DNA of 64,000 nucleotides from Clostridia bacterium (GTDB lineage Bacteria; Bacillota; Clostridia; Oscillospirales; Acutalibacteraceae): NCBI GenBank assembly GCA_017549285.1, contig JAFYVE010000030.1, positions 117,394 to 181,393 of the forward strand, read 5' to 3'. Shown piece by piece: positions 1 to 9,006 of this stretch (position 1 is its first letter; each line of letters starts with the position of its first letter). The notes under the pieces were generated by a model. It saw only the letters and a program-made list of their open reading frames with translations, ran no database searches and was not told where the DNA came from. The position numbers and the translations under genes were made by a program.

Positions 1-271
1 CAATTTGTGACGAAGAGCCGAGAAAACCGCTGTATACAGCATCAAAATTTACGCCTATTTTCTGCCAATGTGCCATAAAGGGACGAAGATCATCCGTTAA
101 GTCACGGTAAGTATAACTATTCAGACCGCCCGTCTGTGTAGACAAAACGGCAGTCGGCATAACAGATACTGATACTCCTGCAGCAGAAAGAACGGGAATA
201 GCTGCAGTAAGAGAACACTTGCCCATTCCGGATATATCGTGAATTGCAGCAACAGTCTTCTGAACTGACAT
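1..271 (-). CDS. pdxY: Pyridoxamine/pyridoxal kinase, N-terminal part (runs off the window)
   Basis: This is the first 90 residues of a PfkB-fold kinase that would phosphorylate pyridoxal or pyridoxamine in vitamin B6 salvage. The visible start has the family's typical order: AAIHDISGMGKCSLTAAIP, then LPTAVLST-like text read here as MPTAVLSTQTGG, then FDAVYSGFLGSS. The ATG at 271 is preceded by AAAGGTG, which supports this start. The gene is cut by the left window edge, so the catalytic C-terminal Asp and anion hole are not visible. The family is recognised from sequence; whether the substrate is pyridoxal or pyridoxamine cannot be told. Confidence 0.85.
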   Translation of the reverse strand, partial: MSVQKTVAAIHDISGMGKCSLTAAIPVLSAAGVSVSVMPTAVLSTQTGGLNSYTYRDLTDDLRPFMAHWQKIGVNFDAVYSGFLGSSSQI

Positions 272-358
272 AATAATCACCTTTGTTTATAATAACATAT
301 ATATAAATATAATTCAATAAAATAAATTAAATTGTATCATATTTTTTCAAAATTGCTA

Positions 359-387
359 TTGACTTTTTGTTTCAGTAGTGGTAATAT
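359..387 (+). promoter_or_regulatory. SigA-type promoter of tRNA-Arg
   Basis: TTGACT, a 17-bp spacer and TAATAT stand 20 bp before the tRNA. No other gene start lies nearby on this strand. Confidence 0.7.
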
Positions 388-406
388 ATTAAGGCATTAA
401 AGAACT

Positions 407-483
407 GCGCCGGTAGCTCAGTTGGATAGAGTGACTGGCTACGAACCAGTAGGTCAGGGGTTCGAGTCCCTTCCGGCGCGCCA
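407..483 (+). tRNA. tRNA-Arg (anticodon ACG)
   Basis: It is a full cloverleaf. The acceptor stem GCGCCGG pairs with CCGGCGC, the anticodon stem CTGGC/ACCAG encloses the ACG loop, the T loop reads GGTTCGAGTCC, and CCA is encoded. The ACG anticodon would need A34-to-inosine editing (TadA) to read CGU, CGC and CGA. It is a single-gene unit with its own promoter and terminator. Confidence 0.95.
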
Positions 484-514
484 AAAAAACCACTTCTTCT
501 GAAGTGGTTTTTTT
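484..514. terminator. Terminator after tRNA-Arg
   Basis: AACCACTTC pairs with GAAGTGGTT around a TTCT loop. A-runs and T-runs on both sides let it work in both directions, also ending transcripts from the rhomboid side. Confidence 0.85.
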
Positions 515-561
515 ATTTTACGTCAATATAAATGTTTTTTTATACACACCTTGTTTGCCAC

Positions 562-1146
562 TTATATCAGAATAAATCCCATCAGAATTCCGCCGACAAA
601 TCCTGATATATGCTCGAATGCAGTTGCTTTTCCGACAAACATTCCGCCGACTGTGTAAATTGCAAGAACTATCAATGCTATCCACGGTACAGGTGAAAAG
701 AATACGGTACCGTTTTTGAATGAAAGCATAATAAATACGGCAATCAGACCGTAAATTCCTGTTGAAGCACCTTCTCCCTCATGGAGCTTATAAACAAAAG
801 CCATATAAAGTCCCGAGATTAATACAGAGACGATATAACACAGTGCAGTTTTTACCGTGCCGAGTTGCAATTCAACTGCATAGCCTACAATAAGTGTTGC
901 TGTTATATTTGAAACAATGTGCCACGTTCCGATATGGAGAAGTGATGATGATACCAGGCGCCATACTTGTCCATTTTTGATTTTCTTTTCAGACAGATGC
1001 AGAGCATGGTTTATGTAACCTTTGTTATGACCTGCCCACAGTTTTTCTCTAATTGTTACAGTCTCTGATTTCGGTATAAAAATAAAATTATCAAGTAAAT
1101 AAAAAAATAAAATAATTGCACAAAACGTTATAGTAAAAACAGGCAT
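562..1146 (-). CDS. Rhomboid-family intramembrane serine protease
   Basis: This 194-residue protein has about six hydrophobic helices. It keeps the rhomboid catalytic set: Asn80 in HIVSN, the Ser128 nucleophile in GASTGIYGL, and His179 in HISGFVGG. The usual GxSG becomes GAST, a small change one residue after the nucleophile. Rhomboids cut single-pass membrane proteins inside the bilayer; the substrate is unknown. It starts 13 bp after the stop of the isomerase-like gene, has a GGAAG site, and is probably the last gene of the minus-strand operon that begins near 6012. Confidence 0.85.
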   Translation of the reverse strand: MPVFTITFCAIILFFYLLDNFIFIPKSETVTIREKLWAGHNKGYINHALHLSEKKIKNGQVWRLVSSSLLHIGTWHIVSNITATLIVGYAVELQLGTVKTALCYIVSVLISGLYMAFVYKLHEGEGASTGIYGLIAVFIMLSFKNGTVFFSPVPWIALIVLAIYTVGGMFVGKATAFEHISGFVGGILMGFILI

Positions 1147-1159
1147 ATTATTGCTTCCT

Positions 1160-1954
1160 TTATATTTTAATGTTTTTATTCAACCATTCTACAGACTGTT
1201 TCAATCCTTCAACAGTCTTTGTTTCCAGAACAACACGGCAGTTTTGCTCTTTTACAAGCTTGATATATTTTTTTATATCCATATCACCTGTACCGAGTGC
1301 AAGGTGATTTTTTCTACCTTGAGCATCATGTAGATGAATATGATTTAGACAGTTTTTATGTTTCATAATAAATGCTTCATCTGTGCCACCAATACAGTGA
1401 TTGTGACCAATATCAAAGGTCAAAGCAAACACCTTGCTTTCTAAAAGAAGTTCAATAGCTTCTTTCTGAAAATTCTCGTAGCCGTCGCAATTCTCAATGC
1501 AGATTTTAATATCATTTTCCCCGATAGCAGTTTCGCACATATTCCTGAATTCATCAATGCTTTTGAGATATTGCTCTTTGTATTCAGAGAAAAGAAGAAC
1601 TTTTCTGTCAGGCAAAGTAAAATATACACCTTTTGCCATATGCATATTCAATACTTTTATATCAAGTTGCTTTGCAAGTTCAATCGTATCGACAACAGTT
1701 TTTCTGTAAGCATCTGCAACATACGGATTAAAATCGCATACATTCAGATTTTCGTCAAGGTGAATGGTATAGTAAATACCGTATTCATCTGCAATGGTTT
1801 TGAAATAATTAACATCAATTTTATCGAGTTGATACTGCGGCAGATTCATATTAAGTTCAATAAAATCAAGATCTAATTCCGCACATAGTTTCATACACTC
1901 TGGAAGTGTGCTTGTTTCAATCAATGTGGGCATCCCGTAGTTGTATAATTTCAT
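1160..1954 (-). CDS. Sugar isomerase/epimerase-like TIM-barrel protein (AP endonuclease 2 fold)
   Basis: This 264-residue protein looks like the xylose isomerase-like/endonuclease IV fold. Likely metal ligands lie in CIENCDG, LTFDIGHNH, HIHLHDA and VLETKT, spread along the barrel as in sugar-phosphate isomerases. An upstream in-frame start at 2011 would overlap the previous gene by 53 bp. The ATG at 1954 has a GGGTGAT site and is preferred, giving a protein that begins MKLYNYGMP. It follows the P-loop kinase gene by 4 bp. A role in sugar or cyclitol conversion is inferred; no substrate can be named. Confidence 0.8.
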   Translation of the reverse strand: MKLYNYGMPTLIETSTLPECMKLCAELDLDFIELNMNLPQYQLDKIDVNYFKTIADEYGIYYTIHLDENLNVCDFNPYVADAYRKTVVDTIELAKQLDIKVLNMHMAKGVYFTLPDRKVLLFSEYKEQYLKSIDEFRNMCETAIGENDIKICIENCDGYENFQKEAIELLLESKVFALTFDIGHNHCIGGTDEAFIMKHKNCLNHIHLHDAQGRKNHLALGTGDMDIKKYIKLVKEQNCRVVLETKTVEGLKQSVEWLNKNIKI

Positions 1955-1958
1955 ATTA

Positions 1959-2444
1959 TCACCCGAACTTTTTCTTAAACTCATCAACCTGTCGAATTGT
2001 TTTAAGTACAACAGTTTTATCTTTATATTTTTCTGCGATTTCGTAATAGGTCTGTCGTCTTTCTTTGTTCCTGCAACCGAACAATAAAAACTTCACAAAC
2101 CACCAGTTCAGGTCATTTTTGTAACCATCCTGTCTGCGTGATTTTGTTCGTTTTACTGTACGATAAAAACAAGTCAGTCGAGGAAGGAGAAGCAAAACTA
2201 TTAAATCCGCCTTTTCAAGCCTTTCATCATAAAGCAGATATTTGTAATAACCGTCGATTATCCAGTCTTCATTTGCCATAAATTCTTTTACCTGCGGCAG
2301 TACAAAAAAATCATCAATAGGCATCCATTCTTTATCAAACTTAATCGAATCAAGATGAAGAGCAGGGATATTTTTCGTTTCAGATATGTAATCTGTCAGA
2401 TATGTTTTCCCACTTCCGGCATATCCTAAAACTGCAATTTTCAT
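1959..2444 (-). CDS. Adenylate kinase-like P-loop kinase (FlaR/topology-modulation type), copy 1
   Basis: This 161-residue protein has a Walker A motif GYAGSGKT at residues 7-14, then ALHLDSIKF and DWIIDGYY, the order seen in the small kinase family often labelled DNA topology modulation protein FlaR. That label is historical; a small-molecule or nucleotide kinase is more likely from the fold. The GTG at 2453 lies inside the ribosome site GGTGAT, so the ATG at 2444 is taken as the start. It is related to the protein at 5524-6012 in the same operon, though its central region is more basic and hydrophobic. Confidence 0.75.
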   Translation of the reverse strand: MKIAVLGYAGSGKTYLTDYISETKNIPALHLDSIKFDKEWMPIDDFFVLPQVKEFMANEDWIIDGYYKYLLYDERLEKADLIVLLLLPRLTCFYRTVKRTKSRRQDGYKNDLNWWFVKFLLFGCRNKERRQTYYEIAEKYKDKTVVLKTIRQVDEFKKKFG

Positions 2445-2453
2445 TGATATCAC

Positions 2454-4241
2454 CTATATTTTAAATAACTCAAATAAAACAGTATCATGTTTGTTCATAT
2501 AAATTGAAATTATATCAGTCGTACTGCATGAAAAACCTGTTCCGAGCAACTGACGCACATTATATATTTCGGGAAGTGTAATTTTAACTTCACCGTCATT
2601 GATTGCGTGAATACCGATATATCCGTTTCCGCAATAAACAACATTTCCATCATCATTATAACAATGAACATTGTTGCTTACAAGAAAATCACGCAATTCT
2701 TCAACAAAGAATGAAGTTTTATCCTCAGTTATTGTCATATACGGTAAATTCTTCTCTTTGCACATATTAATTGCTTTTATTCCGTCTTCTGACGGATAAG
2801 GAGCTGTAAAAATTGCCGCTTTATAATTATCAATAATCTTTTCACAATCTTCAACAATACAAAGGTCAAACGGAATTCCCGTATTACCCATTGTACGCCT
2901 TACATCAGTAACAGTCCTGTCAAGCGGATTACTGTAAGGAATGTTTGCATAGGCTTTTTCATCAACAAATACAACCACATCTGAATGCGGATAATTATCA
3001 TTATTTTTGTTAATTGATGAATCAGCAATTAATTTCATTGTTTTGATTTCATTCATTATTTTATCTTCATTATACCATCCGCCCCACATATCAAACCACC
3101 ATACGCCTGATGATTTTGTTAACTGATGTGCAAATGTTTTTCGGATTGCAGACAAGGACAATTCTTGTGTTTCGGGACCGCACCAGACAGTTTTATTGCC
3201 GTTATCATCTGTCAGACCGTAGTATTCTTCGGAATATCTGCCAGGGCGTGAATCGTGAAGTCTGCGTGTAAGATATGTTCTGATATCACACTCAATAAAT
3301 GCAAGTTTTCCGTGCAATTTAAGAGAATCAACGGGAATCATATCTCCCCAGTCAACACCGAGGCATCTTACATCATCATAAGCACAGGGAGAAGAAAAGA
3401 AGTCAATATATGGTGAATCTATTATATGGTTGAGACCGTGAAGACCGTAAAGGTTATTGCCCACAAATGCGCTGTAACCGTAAAATGCACCGACAACCTG
3501 CTCATTGTTTATATATTCTTTAAGTTCTTTAGCAAAAAAATTGATTGCACTTGCAGCCATTTCATTACTGAATTCAATATAACGTTGTGTTGTGTCATTA
3601 ACAATGCCCTTTGTAAAGGTTTCTCTTGATGGAACATCTGCATTTTCAATTCCGTACTTTGTATACATCCATTTGCTGAATATTTCAAGTCCCATTTCCG
3701 AAAACGATCCGAAAAGGTCGTGATGCATCCATTCCTGAGTTATTCCTCCGCAAATCTGATAACCTGCTACCCTATCCGCATAATCAGATGAACGGATATG
3801 CTCAATAAGCTTTCTCAGGAGTTCTGAGCCGTCTTTAAGAAACTTTTCTGAACAGAGTGATTCTCTCTTTCCTGTTGGTGTTTCGACACATTCGTAAGGG
3901 TTTTCTTCAATCCATTTACGGGGCATAGCAATATTAATACGAGGAAATATAAAAGCGTCAGGACAATCGATAAGAATGCTTCTGACGAGATTATCAAACT
4001 CACCGCAATTCATCTCATCATCTTCAAAAACACCCGTTAAAAAGGGCGTGAAGCCTGTCATATTATTAATTGGCAAATCTGTAAAAGAAACATTTACAAA
4101 AAACATTCTGTAACCGTGAGAAATAAAGTCAGTCCAGCATCCGCACTCATCAAAATAAGTTGTGTATGCAATCGGATAATGCAAAGCACCGTCAATATTT
4201 ATAAATGGTTTTCCGTTTCGAAATTCAATCTGTGATTTCAT
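2454..4241 (-). CDS. Glycoside hydrolase-like protein (clan GH-A / GH42-like)
   Basis: This 595-residue protein has no signal peptide, so it is probably cytoplasmic. An N-terminal barrel (about residues 20-400) contains GYQICGGITQEW and LAFIECD, whose glutamates sit where acid/base and nucleophile residues lie in GH42-like enzymes. WWFDMWGGW follows, then a DVVVFVDE stretch like the Rossmann-type domain after the barrel in GH42. The match is to the general architecture rather than a certain family, and the substrate is unknown. It starts 9 bp after the stop of the metallopeptidase-GNAT gene and ends against the next ribosome site. Confidence 0.6.
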   Translation of the reverse strand: MKSQIEFRNGKPFINIDGALHYPIAYTTYFDECGCWTDFISHGYRMFFVNVSFTDLPINNMTGFTPFLTGVFEDDEMNCGEFDNLVRSILIDCPDAFIFPRINIAMPRKWIEENPYECVETPTGKRESLCSEKFLKDGSELLRKLIEHIRSSDYADRVAGYQICGGITQEWMHHDLFGSFSEMGLEIFSKWMYTKYGIENADVPSRETFTKGIVNDTTQRYIEFSNEMAASAINFFAKELKEYINNEQVVGAFYGYSAFVGNNLYGLHGLNHIIDSPYIDFFSSPCAYDDVRCLGVDWGDMIPVDSLKLHGKLAFIECDIRTYLTRRLHDSRPGRYSEEYYGLTDDNGNKTVWCGPETQELSLSAIRKTFAHQLTKSSGVWWFDMWGGWYNEDKIMNEIKTMKLIADSSINKNNDNYPHSDVVVFVDEKAYANIPYSNPLDRTVTDVRRTMGNTGIPFDLCIVEDCEKIIDNYKAAIFTAPYPSEDGIKAINMCKEKNLPYMTITEDKTSFFVEELRDFLVSNNVHCYNDDGNVVYCGNGYIGIHAINDGEVKITLPEIYNVRQLLGTGFSCSTTDIISIYMNKHDTVLFELFKI

Positions 4242-4250
4242 AATATCACC

Positions 4251-5519
4251 CTATAATTTTTTTATCAGCTTAAAATACTCACCGTGTTCATCTGCACCGT
4301 CAAACAGGACCTCAGTAAAACCAAATTTTCTATACAAGTGAAGAGCATTAATATTATCTTTATCAACACCGATTGTCATTTCAGAAAAGCCCATTTCTTT
4401 GGCTTTTTTTATAAGGTATTCAAGAATTTCACTACCGATGCCACGGTTTCGGTATTCTTTTTTTACTATAATTCTTGAAACATAAACACGCTTGTCAGGA
4501 ATTGTGTAGTCAGCGTCACCTGCATCTAAAACCAATGCACCTTCACCGATGAATTCACCATTGATTTTATACACAAATACAAGTCTGTCTTCCGATACAA
4601 TTTCCTGACGCCATTTTTCAGCAAGAGGTTGTGACTCCATATTCCATATGTTTGAACACTTGTGATAATCTTCAAGTCTGAGAGATTCTATAACAGTATT
4701 TGCAAATTCTGTAAATTTTTTATTTAATACCCGATACTTCATGTTCGCAATATCTTTCAATGAATGTGTTTTTATAAGATGCTCAACAAAGCGACAACCA
4801 AGGAAATAACCAACATCTGAATGCCCGTTATATGAACACCAATCACCGAAAAAGTCCTGAACACTTTCTTTTTTATCAAGACGACGTAGATATTCTCTTT
4901 TTATTTGGTTTTCGTTTTTATAACACCAATCAAGCCAACCATCTTTGTTCTGATGATAAAATTCATCATCGCCACACAGAATGTGTTCACAAAGCATAGC
5001 AACACCTTCACAGTAAAGCTGTGCAATGCCTTTTCTGCGTTTTGTGTATTCGGGAATATACAGATTACCGTTCAACTTATGCCACAAATGACCGATTTCG
5101 TGCAGAATCAGGGCACGCATATTTGTTTCGTCGCCCCAATCAAGTTCGATGATTTTTTCGATTCCGAGAAGAACGGTGTCTTTGCCGTCAAGTGTAGTTG
5201 CCCAACCCGCACCATTACATAGTCCGAGATACAAAATGATGTTAATGTCAGGCTCCGTGTCAAAAAGCTTTGATAAATTATCATTCAGTGTATCAATAAC
5301 TGTCTGAAAATTTCTGCTGACAAAATCGATTTTTTCATTGTTCAAAGCATTTTCAAGAACAGGCAGAACATCCTTATTGAAATCATATTCTTTTGCATCT
5401 TTTTCACATTTTGACGGAAGTTCCTTTGATATCTCTTCTGCATACTTCCGCCATAAGTCAATGCTGAATCCGTCAGAAAATACAGATTTGATTTTATCAC
5501 AGGTATTTATGATTTTCAT
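4251..5519 (-). CDS. Fusion of a zinc metallopeptidase-like domain and a GNAT acetyltransferase
   Basis: This 422-residue protein has two parts. Residues about 1-275 are helical and hold HEIGHLWH near residue 141, a gluzincin-type HExxH zinc motif, followed by EGVAMLCEH, whose Glu could be the third ligand. Residues about 280-422 form a GNAT domain with YVSRIIVKKEYRNRGIG (the acetyl-CoA loop RNRGIG) and ALHLYRKFGF. There is no signal peptide. The ATG has an AAGGTGA site. The two domains are clear in one frame without frameshift; peptidase activity on a real substrate is inferred only from the motif. Confidence 0.75.
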   Translation of the reverse strand: MKIINTCDKIKSVFSDGFSIDLWRKYAEEISKELPSKCEKDAKEYDFNKDVLPVLENALNNEKIDFVSRNFQTVIDTLNDNLSKLFDTEPDINIILYLGLCNGAGWATTLDGKDTVLLGIEKIIELDWGDETNMRALILHEIGHLWHKLNGNLYIPEYTKRRKGIAQLYCEGVAMLCEHILCGDDEFYHQNKDGWLDWCYKNENQIKREYLRRLDKKESVQDFFGDWCSYNGHSDVGYFLGCRFVEHLIKTHSLKDIANMKYRVLNKKFTEFANTVIESLRLEDYHKCSNIWNMESQPLAEKWRQEIVSEDRLVFVYKINGEFIGEGALVLDAGDADYTIPDKRVYVSRIIVKKEYRNRGIGSEILEYLIKKAKEMGFSEMTIGVDKDNINALHLYRKFGFTEVLFDGADEHGEYFKLIKKL

Positions 5520-5523
5520 TGTT

Positions 5524-6012
5524 TCACCTTATTTCATTTATGTACTGTTCTGCTTCGTTTCTGTTCTTAAAAACAGCAATATCTCTATCGTTGTATTTGT
5601 TTAAAAGTTCAATCACTTTCGGACGGCTATTCGTATTATAGTCTCTGATAAATTGCAGAAATTCTTCATCGTCTTCTGTTTCAATCCACGGCATATCAGG
5701 TCGTGGTTTGCCCTTTCTTTCATTTATGCCCGAAAGACAAACATCAACATCATAATCAAGAAAGAAAACTGTATCACAAGCCGAAATTCTGAGTTCCATT
5801 GTCGAACCGTAATTTCCGTCAATTATCCATTCGTCCTTAATCAGAATATTGTTCAATCTTTCACGAAATACTTCTTTTGAAACAGTAGTCTTATCTGAAT
5901 TCCAATACAATAAATCAAGATGAAACAATGGTAAACCTGATTTTTCAGCCAGTTTTTTTGCAAAAGTGCTTTTACCACTACCGGGACAGCCGATTATAAT
6001 AACTTTTTTCAT
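5524..6012 (-). CDS. Adenylate kinase-like P-loop kinase (FlaR/topology-modulation type), copy 2
   Basis: This 162-residue protein has Walker A GCPGSGKST at residues 8-16, then LFHLDLLYW and DEWIIDGNYGSTMELR, the core signature of the FlaR-like small kinases, and a lid-like segment with ERKGKPRPDMPW. It shares its layout with the product of 1959-2444. It is the first gene of the operon after the der terminator, and its stop lies 4 bp before the next start. The phosphate acceptor is unknown. Confidence 0.8.
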   Translation of the reverse strand: MKKVIIIGCPGSGKSTFAKKLAEKSGLPLFHLDLLYWNSDKTTVSKEVFRERLNNILIKDEWIIDGNYGSTMELRISACDTVFFLDYDVDVCLSGINERKGKPRPDMPWIETEDDEEFLQFIRDYNTNSRPKVIELLNKYNDRDIAVFKNRNEAEQYINEIR

Positions 6013-6024
6013 ATTTACACCTAA

Positions 6025-6054
6025 AAAAGCATCCCCGTTTAAGGAGATGCTTTT
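6025..6054 (-). terminator. Terminator after der
   Basis: AAAAGCATC pairs with GATGCTTTT, with extra CC/GG pairing in the loop and a T-run on the minus strand. It separates der from the kinase-glycosidase operon. Confidence 0.8.
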
Positions 6055-6060
6055 AATAAA

Positions 6061-7392
6061 TTATCCGTTCTTTTCATCTCCGCGTTCACGGATGATATAT
6101 CTCGTAGGAGTGCCTTCAAGACCGAAAACTTCTCTTATCTGATTATCGATATAACGCTGATAACTGTAATGGAACAGTTCTCTGTTATTGACGAAACAGA
6201 CGAATGTAGGCGGTCTTGTTGACGGCTGAGTCATATAGTATATTTTAAGACGCTTGCCCTTATCTGTCGGGGGCTGAACTCTTGTCTGAGCATCAGCAAG
6301 AACTTCGTTGAGTCTGCCAGTTCTGATTCTCATTGCATTCTGAGTATCAACAAACTTGATAAGCTCAAAAAGTCGGTTGATACGAAGACCTGTCTTAGCT
6401 GAAATAAAGATAATGGGCGCATAAGACATAAATGAGAAATCGTTCATAAGCTTTTTACGGTATGCATCCATTGTCTTACCGTCTTTTTCAACAGCATCCC
6501 ATTTATTTACAACAATAATACAGGCTTTTCCTTCCTCGTGAGCAATACCCGCAACCTTTGAGTCCTGCTCTGTAAAACCGACTGTACCGTCAATCATAAT
6601 AACACATACTTCAGCTCTCTGAACAGCCATAACAGCTCTCATAACAGAATATTTTTCGATTGTATCGTCAACTTTAGATTTTCTTCTTAAACCTGCAGTA
6701 TCGATAAGAAGGAATTTTCCGTGTTCATTTTCAACTTCCGTATCGGTTGCATCACGGGTTGTACCTGCAATATTTGAAACAATAACTCTCTCCTCACCGC
6801 AAATAGCGTTGACAAGAGAAGATTTACCGACATTGGGCTTACCGATAATGGCAACCTTGATTCTGTCATCTTCTTCAGGTTCTTCAGCAACATCACCGAT
6901 GTATTTAAAAACTTCATCAAGAAGATCACCCGTACCGTGACCATGAGCCGCAGAAACTGGAATAGGATCACCGAGACCGAGATTATAGAATTCATAAATC
7001 TCGACGGGAGGTGCACCGACTGTATCGCATTTATTTACTGCAAGAACGATGGGTTTTCCGCTTTTGAGAAGCATTGTAGCAACTTCCGCATCAGTAGCAA
7101 CAACACCTGTTTTAAGGTCTGTAACAAAAATAATAACGTCAGCGCTATCAATGGCAATCTGAGCCTGTCTTCTCATCTGAGACAGAATAACATCATCAGA
7201 ATGAGGTTCAATACCGCCCGTATCAACAAGCAGAAAGCTTTTATTGAGCCATTCACAATCACCGAATATACGGTCACGGGTTACACCCGGAGTATCGTCG
7301 ACAATTGAAAGTCGTTTTCCGCAAAGTTTATTGAAAAGTGTAGATTTACCGACATTCGGTCTGCCTACAACAGCAACTATCGGTTTACTCAT
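6061..7392 (-). CDS. der: Ribosome biogenesis GTPase Der (EngA)
   Basis: This 443-residue protein has the double-GTPase layout unique to Der: G1 GRPNVGKST at residues 8-16 and a second GKPNVGKSS near residue 185, each followed by DTxG (DTGGIEP and DTAGLRR) and NKxD (NKCD and NKWD). A KH-like C-terminal domain follows. Der acts in assembly of the 50S ribosomal subunit. It starts 18 bp after the DUF512 gene with a GGGGAG site, a common pairing in Firmicutes. Confidence 0.97.
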   Translation of the reverse strand: MSKPIVAVVGRPNVGKSTLFNKLCGKRLSIVDDTPGVTRDRIFGDCEWLNKSFLLVDTGGIEPHSDDVILSQMRRQAQIAIDSADVIIFVTDLKTGVVATDAEVATMLLKSGKPIVLAVNKCDTVGAPPVEIYEFYNLGLGDPIPVSAAHGHGTGDLLDEVFKYIGDVAEEPEEDDRIKVAIIGKPNVGKSSLVNAICGEERVIVSNIAGTTRDATDTEVENEHGKFLLIDTAGLRRKSKVDDTIEKYSVMRAVMAVQRAEVCVIMIDGTVGFTEQDSKVAGIAHEEGKACIIVVNKWDAVEKDGKTMDAYRKKLMNDFSFMSYAPIIFISAKTGLRINRLFELIKFVDTQNAMRIRTGRLNEVLADAQTRVQPPTDKGKRLKIYYMTQPSTRPPTFVCFVNNRELFHYSYQRYIDNQIREVFGLEGTPTRYIIRERGDEKNG

Positions 7393-7410
7393 TTTTCACA
7401 CTCCCCTTAT

Positions 7411-8712
7411 TTACATTATATGATACAGTAGTTCCGCACCTGACGAACCTACCGGAATAATTTTCACATTTAGTTTTTCTGATACTTCTTCAAGTGAAAT
7501 ATCATCAAGGAATATCTGCTCATCACTGCTTTTAAGCATTACATCAGGAATAAAAGCAACATCATATAAAGAAAGATCTTTCACCTGATTTATTATATCT
7601 GTCGCAGTAACAAGACCTGCAACAGTAACAGAATGACCGAAAAAGTCGTTTACAACAGTAAACACATCAACAATTTTTTCAGGAAATTTCTTTTTAAATG
7701 TTTCAGCAAGCTCATTCATTAAGCCGGTAGCGGCTACACCGGTAATAATTACAACTTTACGCTCGCTGCAATCTTTGATTTCATCAAGAGCTTCAAGAAA
7801 CAGAGATTCTGTTTCTCTCCACATACCAACACCGTTATCAAGCTGTCTGAAATCATCATAATATTCATAATCGGGAATTCTTCTCTCAGCTTTAAGATAG
7901 AATTCATCAGCCGCATAACAGAAATTTCTGCCGAATTCATTGTAATGATAAAAATTAAAGTCATTTATCATATCGATAACTTCTGCGGCACTGTTTTTGT
8001 CATATCCTTTCAATTCACAAAGACCTTCTCTGTGTTTTGTAAGCCCGACAGGCACAGCGGCAACAGAAACAATTGATTTTCCGATTTTAGCAAGCTCATT
8101 GAGTGAATACAAAAGTTCTTCACCGTCATTATAACCGGGACAAAGAACAAGCTGAGCATTGATTTCAATACCGGCATCGGCAAGTTTGTTTATATAAGAT
8201 AAAACCTTGCCCGAATTCGGATTTTTCATCATCTGAACTCTGAGTTCAGGGTTCATTGTATGAACCGAAATGTTAACAGGTGAAATATGCATTTCAATAA
8301 TTCTGTCAATATCTGATTCACTCATATTTGTCAGTGTGACATAATTGCCGAATAAGAACGAAAGGCGTGAATCATCATCTTTGAAATAAAGACTTTTACG
8401 CATTCCGTGCGGCATCTGGTCAATAAAACAGAAAATGCATTTGTTTTTGCATGAATGGTGTTTATCCATAAGATATGTTTCAAATTCCAACCCTAAAACT
8501 TCAGGATTCAGCTCATTTTTAAGACGATGAGTTACAACTTCACCGTCGGGAGCCTGAAACGAAATATTAATCCTCTTTGAATTCGCATAAAATCTGTAAT
8601 CAAGGACATCGTTTATTTCATGTCCGTTGACAGACAGCAAAACATACCCCGCAGTAATTCCTTTCTTACCGCAGAGTGAATCAGGATTAACATTTTTAAT
8701 AACAACTGCCAT
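7411..8712 (-). CDS. DUF512-family PDZ/radical-SAM protein
   Basis: This 433-residue protein starts with a PDZ-like segment (GKKGITAGYVLLSVNG). A radical-SAM cluster motif CKNKCIFCFIDQMP follows near residues 87-100, with Cys spacing CX3CX2C, then a barrel and a C-terminal DUF512 domain with VVIITGVAATGLM. The family is conserved in Firmicutes and often sits upstream of der, as here. Its reaction is not established. The start is the ATG after AGGTGATTGA. Transcription may come by read-through from the rpmF unit or from an unseen promoter. Confidence 0.9.
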   Translation of the reverse strand: MAVVIKNVNPDSLCGKKGITAGYVLLSVNGHEINDVLDYRFYANSKRINISFQAPDGEVVTHRLKNELNPEVLGLEFETYLMDKHHSCKNKCIFCFIDQMPHGMRKSLYFKDDDSRLSFLFGNYVTLTNMSESDIDRIIEMHISPVNISVHTMNPELRVQMMKNPNSGKVLSYINKLADAGIEINAQLVLCPGYNDGEELLYSLNELAKIGKSIVSVAAVPVGLTKHREGLCELKGYDKNSAAEVIDMINDFNFYHYNEFGRNFCYAADEFYLKAERRIPDYEYYDDFRQLDNGVGMWRETESLFLEALDEIKDCSERKVVIITGVAATGLMNELAETFKKKFPEKIVDVFTVVNDFFGHSVTVAGLVTATDIINQVKDLSLYDVAFIPDVMLKSSDEQIFLDDISLEEVSEKLNVKIIPVGSSGAELLYHIM

Positions 8713-8738
8713 TCAATCACCTGATTTATACAACACTA

Positions 8739-8772
8739 AAAAGGCGGAAAAGATTAAACTCTCCGCCTTCCT
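8739..8772 (-). terminator. Terminator after rpmF
   Basis: AAGGCGGA pairs with TCCGCCTT across a 13-nt loop, with a T-run on the minus strand. Confidence 0.8.
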
Positions 8773-8796
8773 TTAATGTCAAGAAAGAAAAGTCAA

Positions 8797-8979
8797 TCAG
8801 TCTTCTACACTGATAACCTGTCTGCCATTGTAATAACCGCAGTTATCACAAACTCTGTGTGTTCTCTTGAATTCGCCACACTGAGGACATTTCTGAAGAG
8901 AAGGAGCATCCATCTTCCAAACGTTTGAGCGTCTCTTATCTCTTCTTGCACTTGAAACTCTTCTTGCAGGTACTGCCAT
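8797..8979 (-). CDS. rpmF: 50S ribosomal protein L32
   Basis: At 60 residues it has the usual length. The start is MAVPARRVSSARRDKRRSNVW-like and the zinc ribbon is CPQC...CDNC, that is, the zinc-binding form of L32. It follows the DUF177 gene by 27 bp, the standard arrangement, and ends in a strong terminator. Confidence 0.97.
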   Translation of the reverse strand: MAVPARRVSSARRDKRRSNVWKMDAPSLQKCPQCGEFKRTHRVCDNCGYYNGRQVISVED

Positions 8980-9006
8980 ATCGAAAACCTCCTAATAATT
9001 TACACA

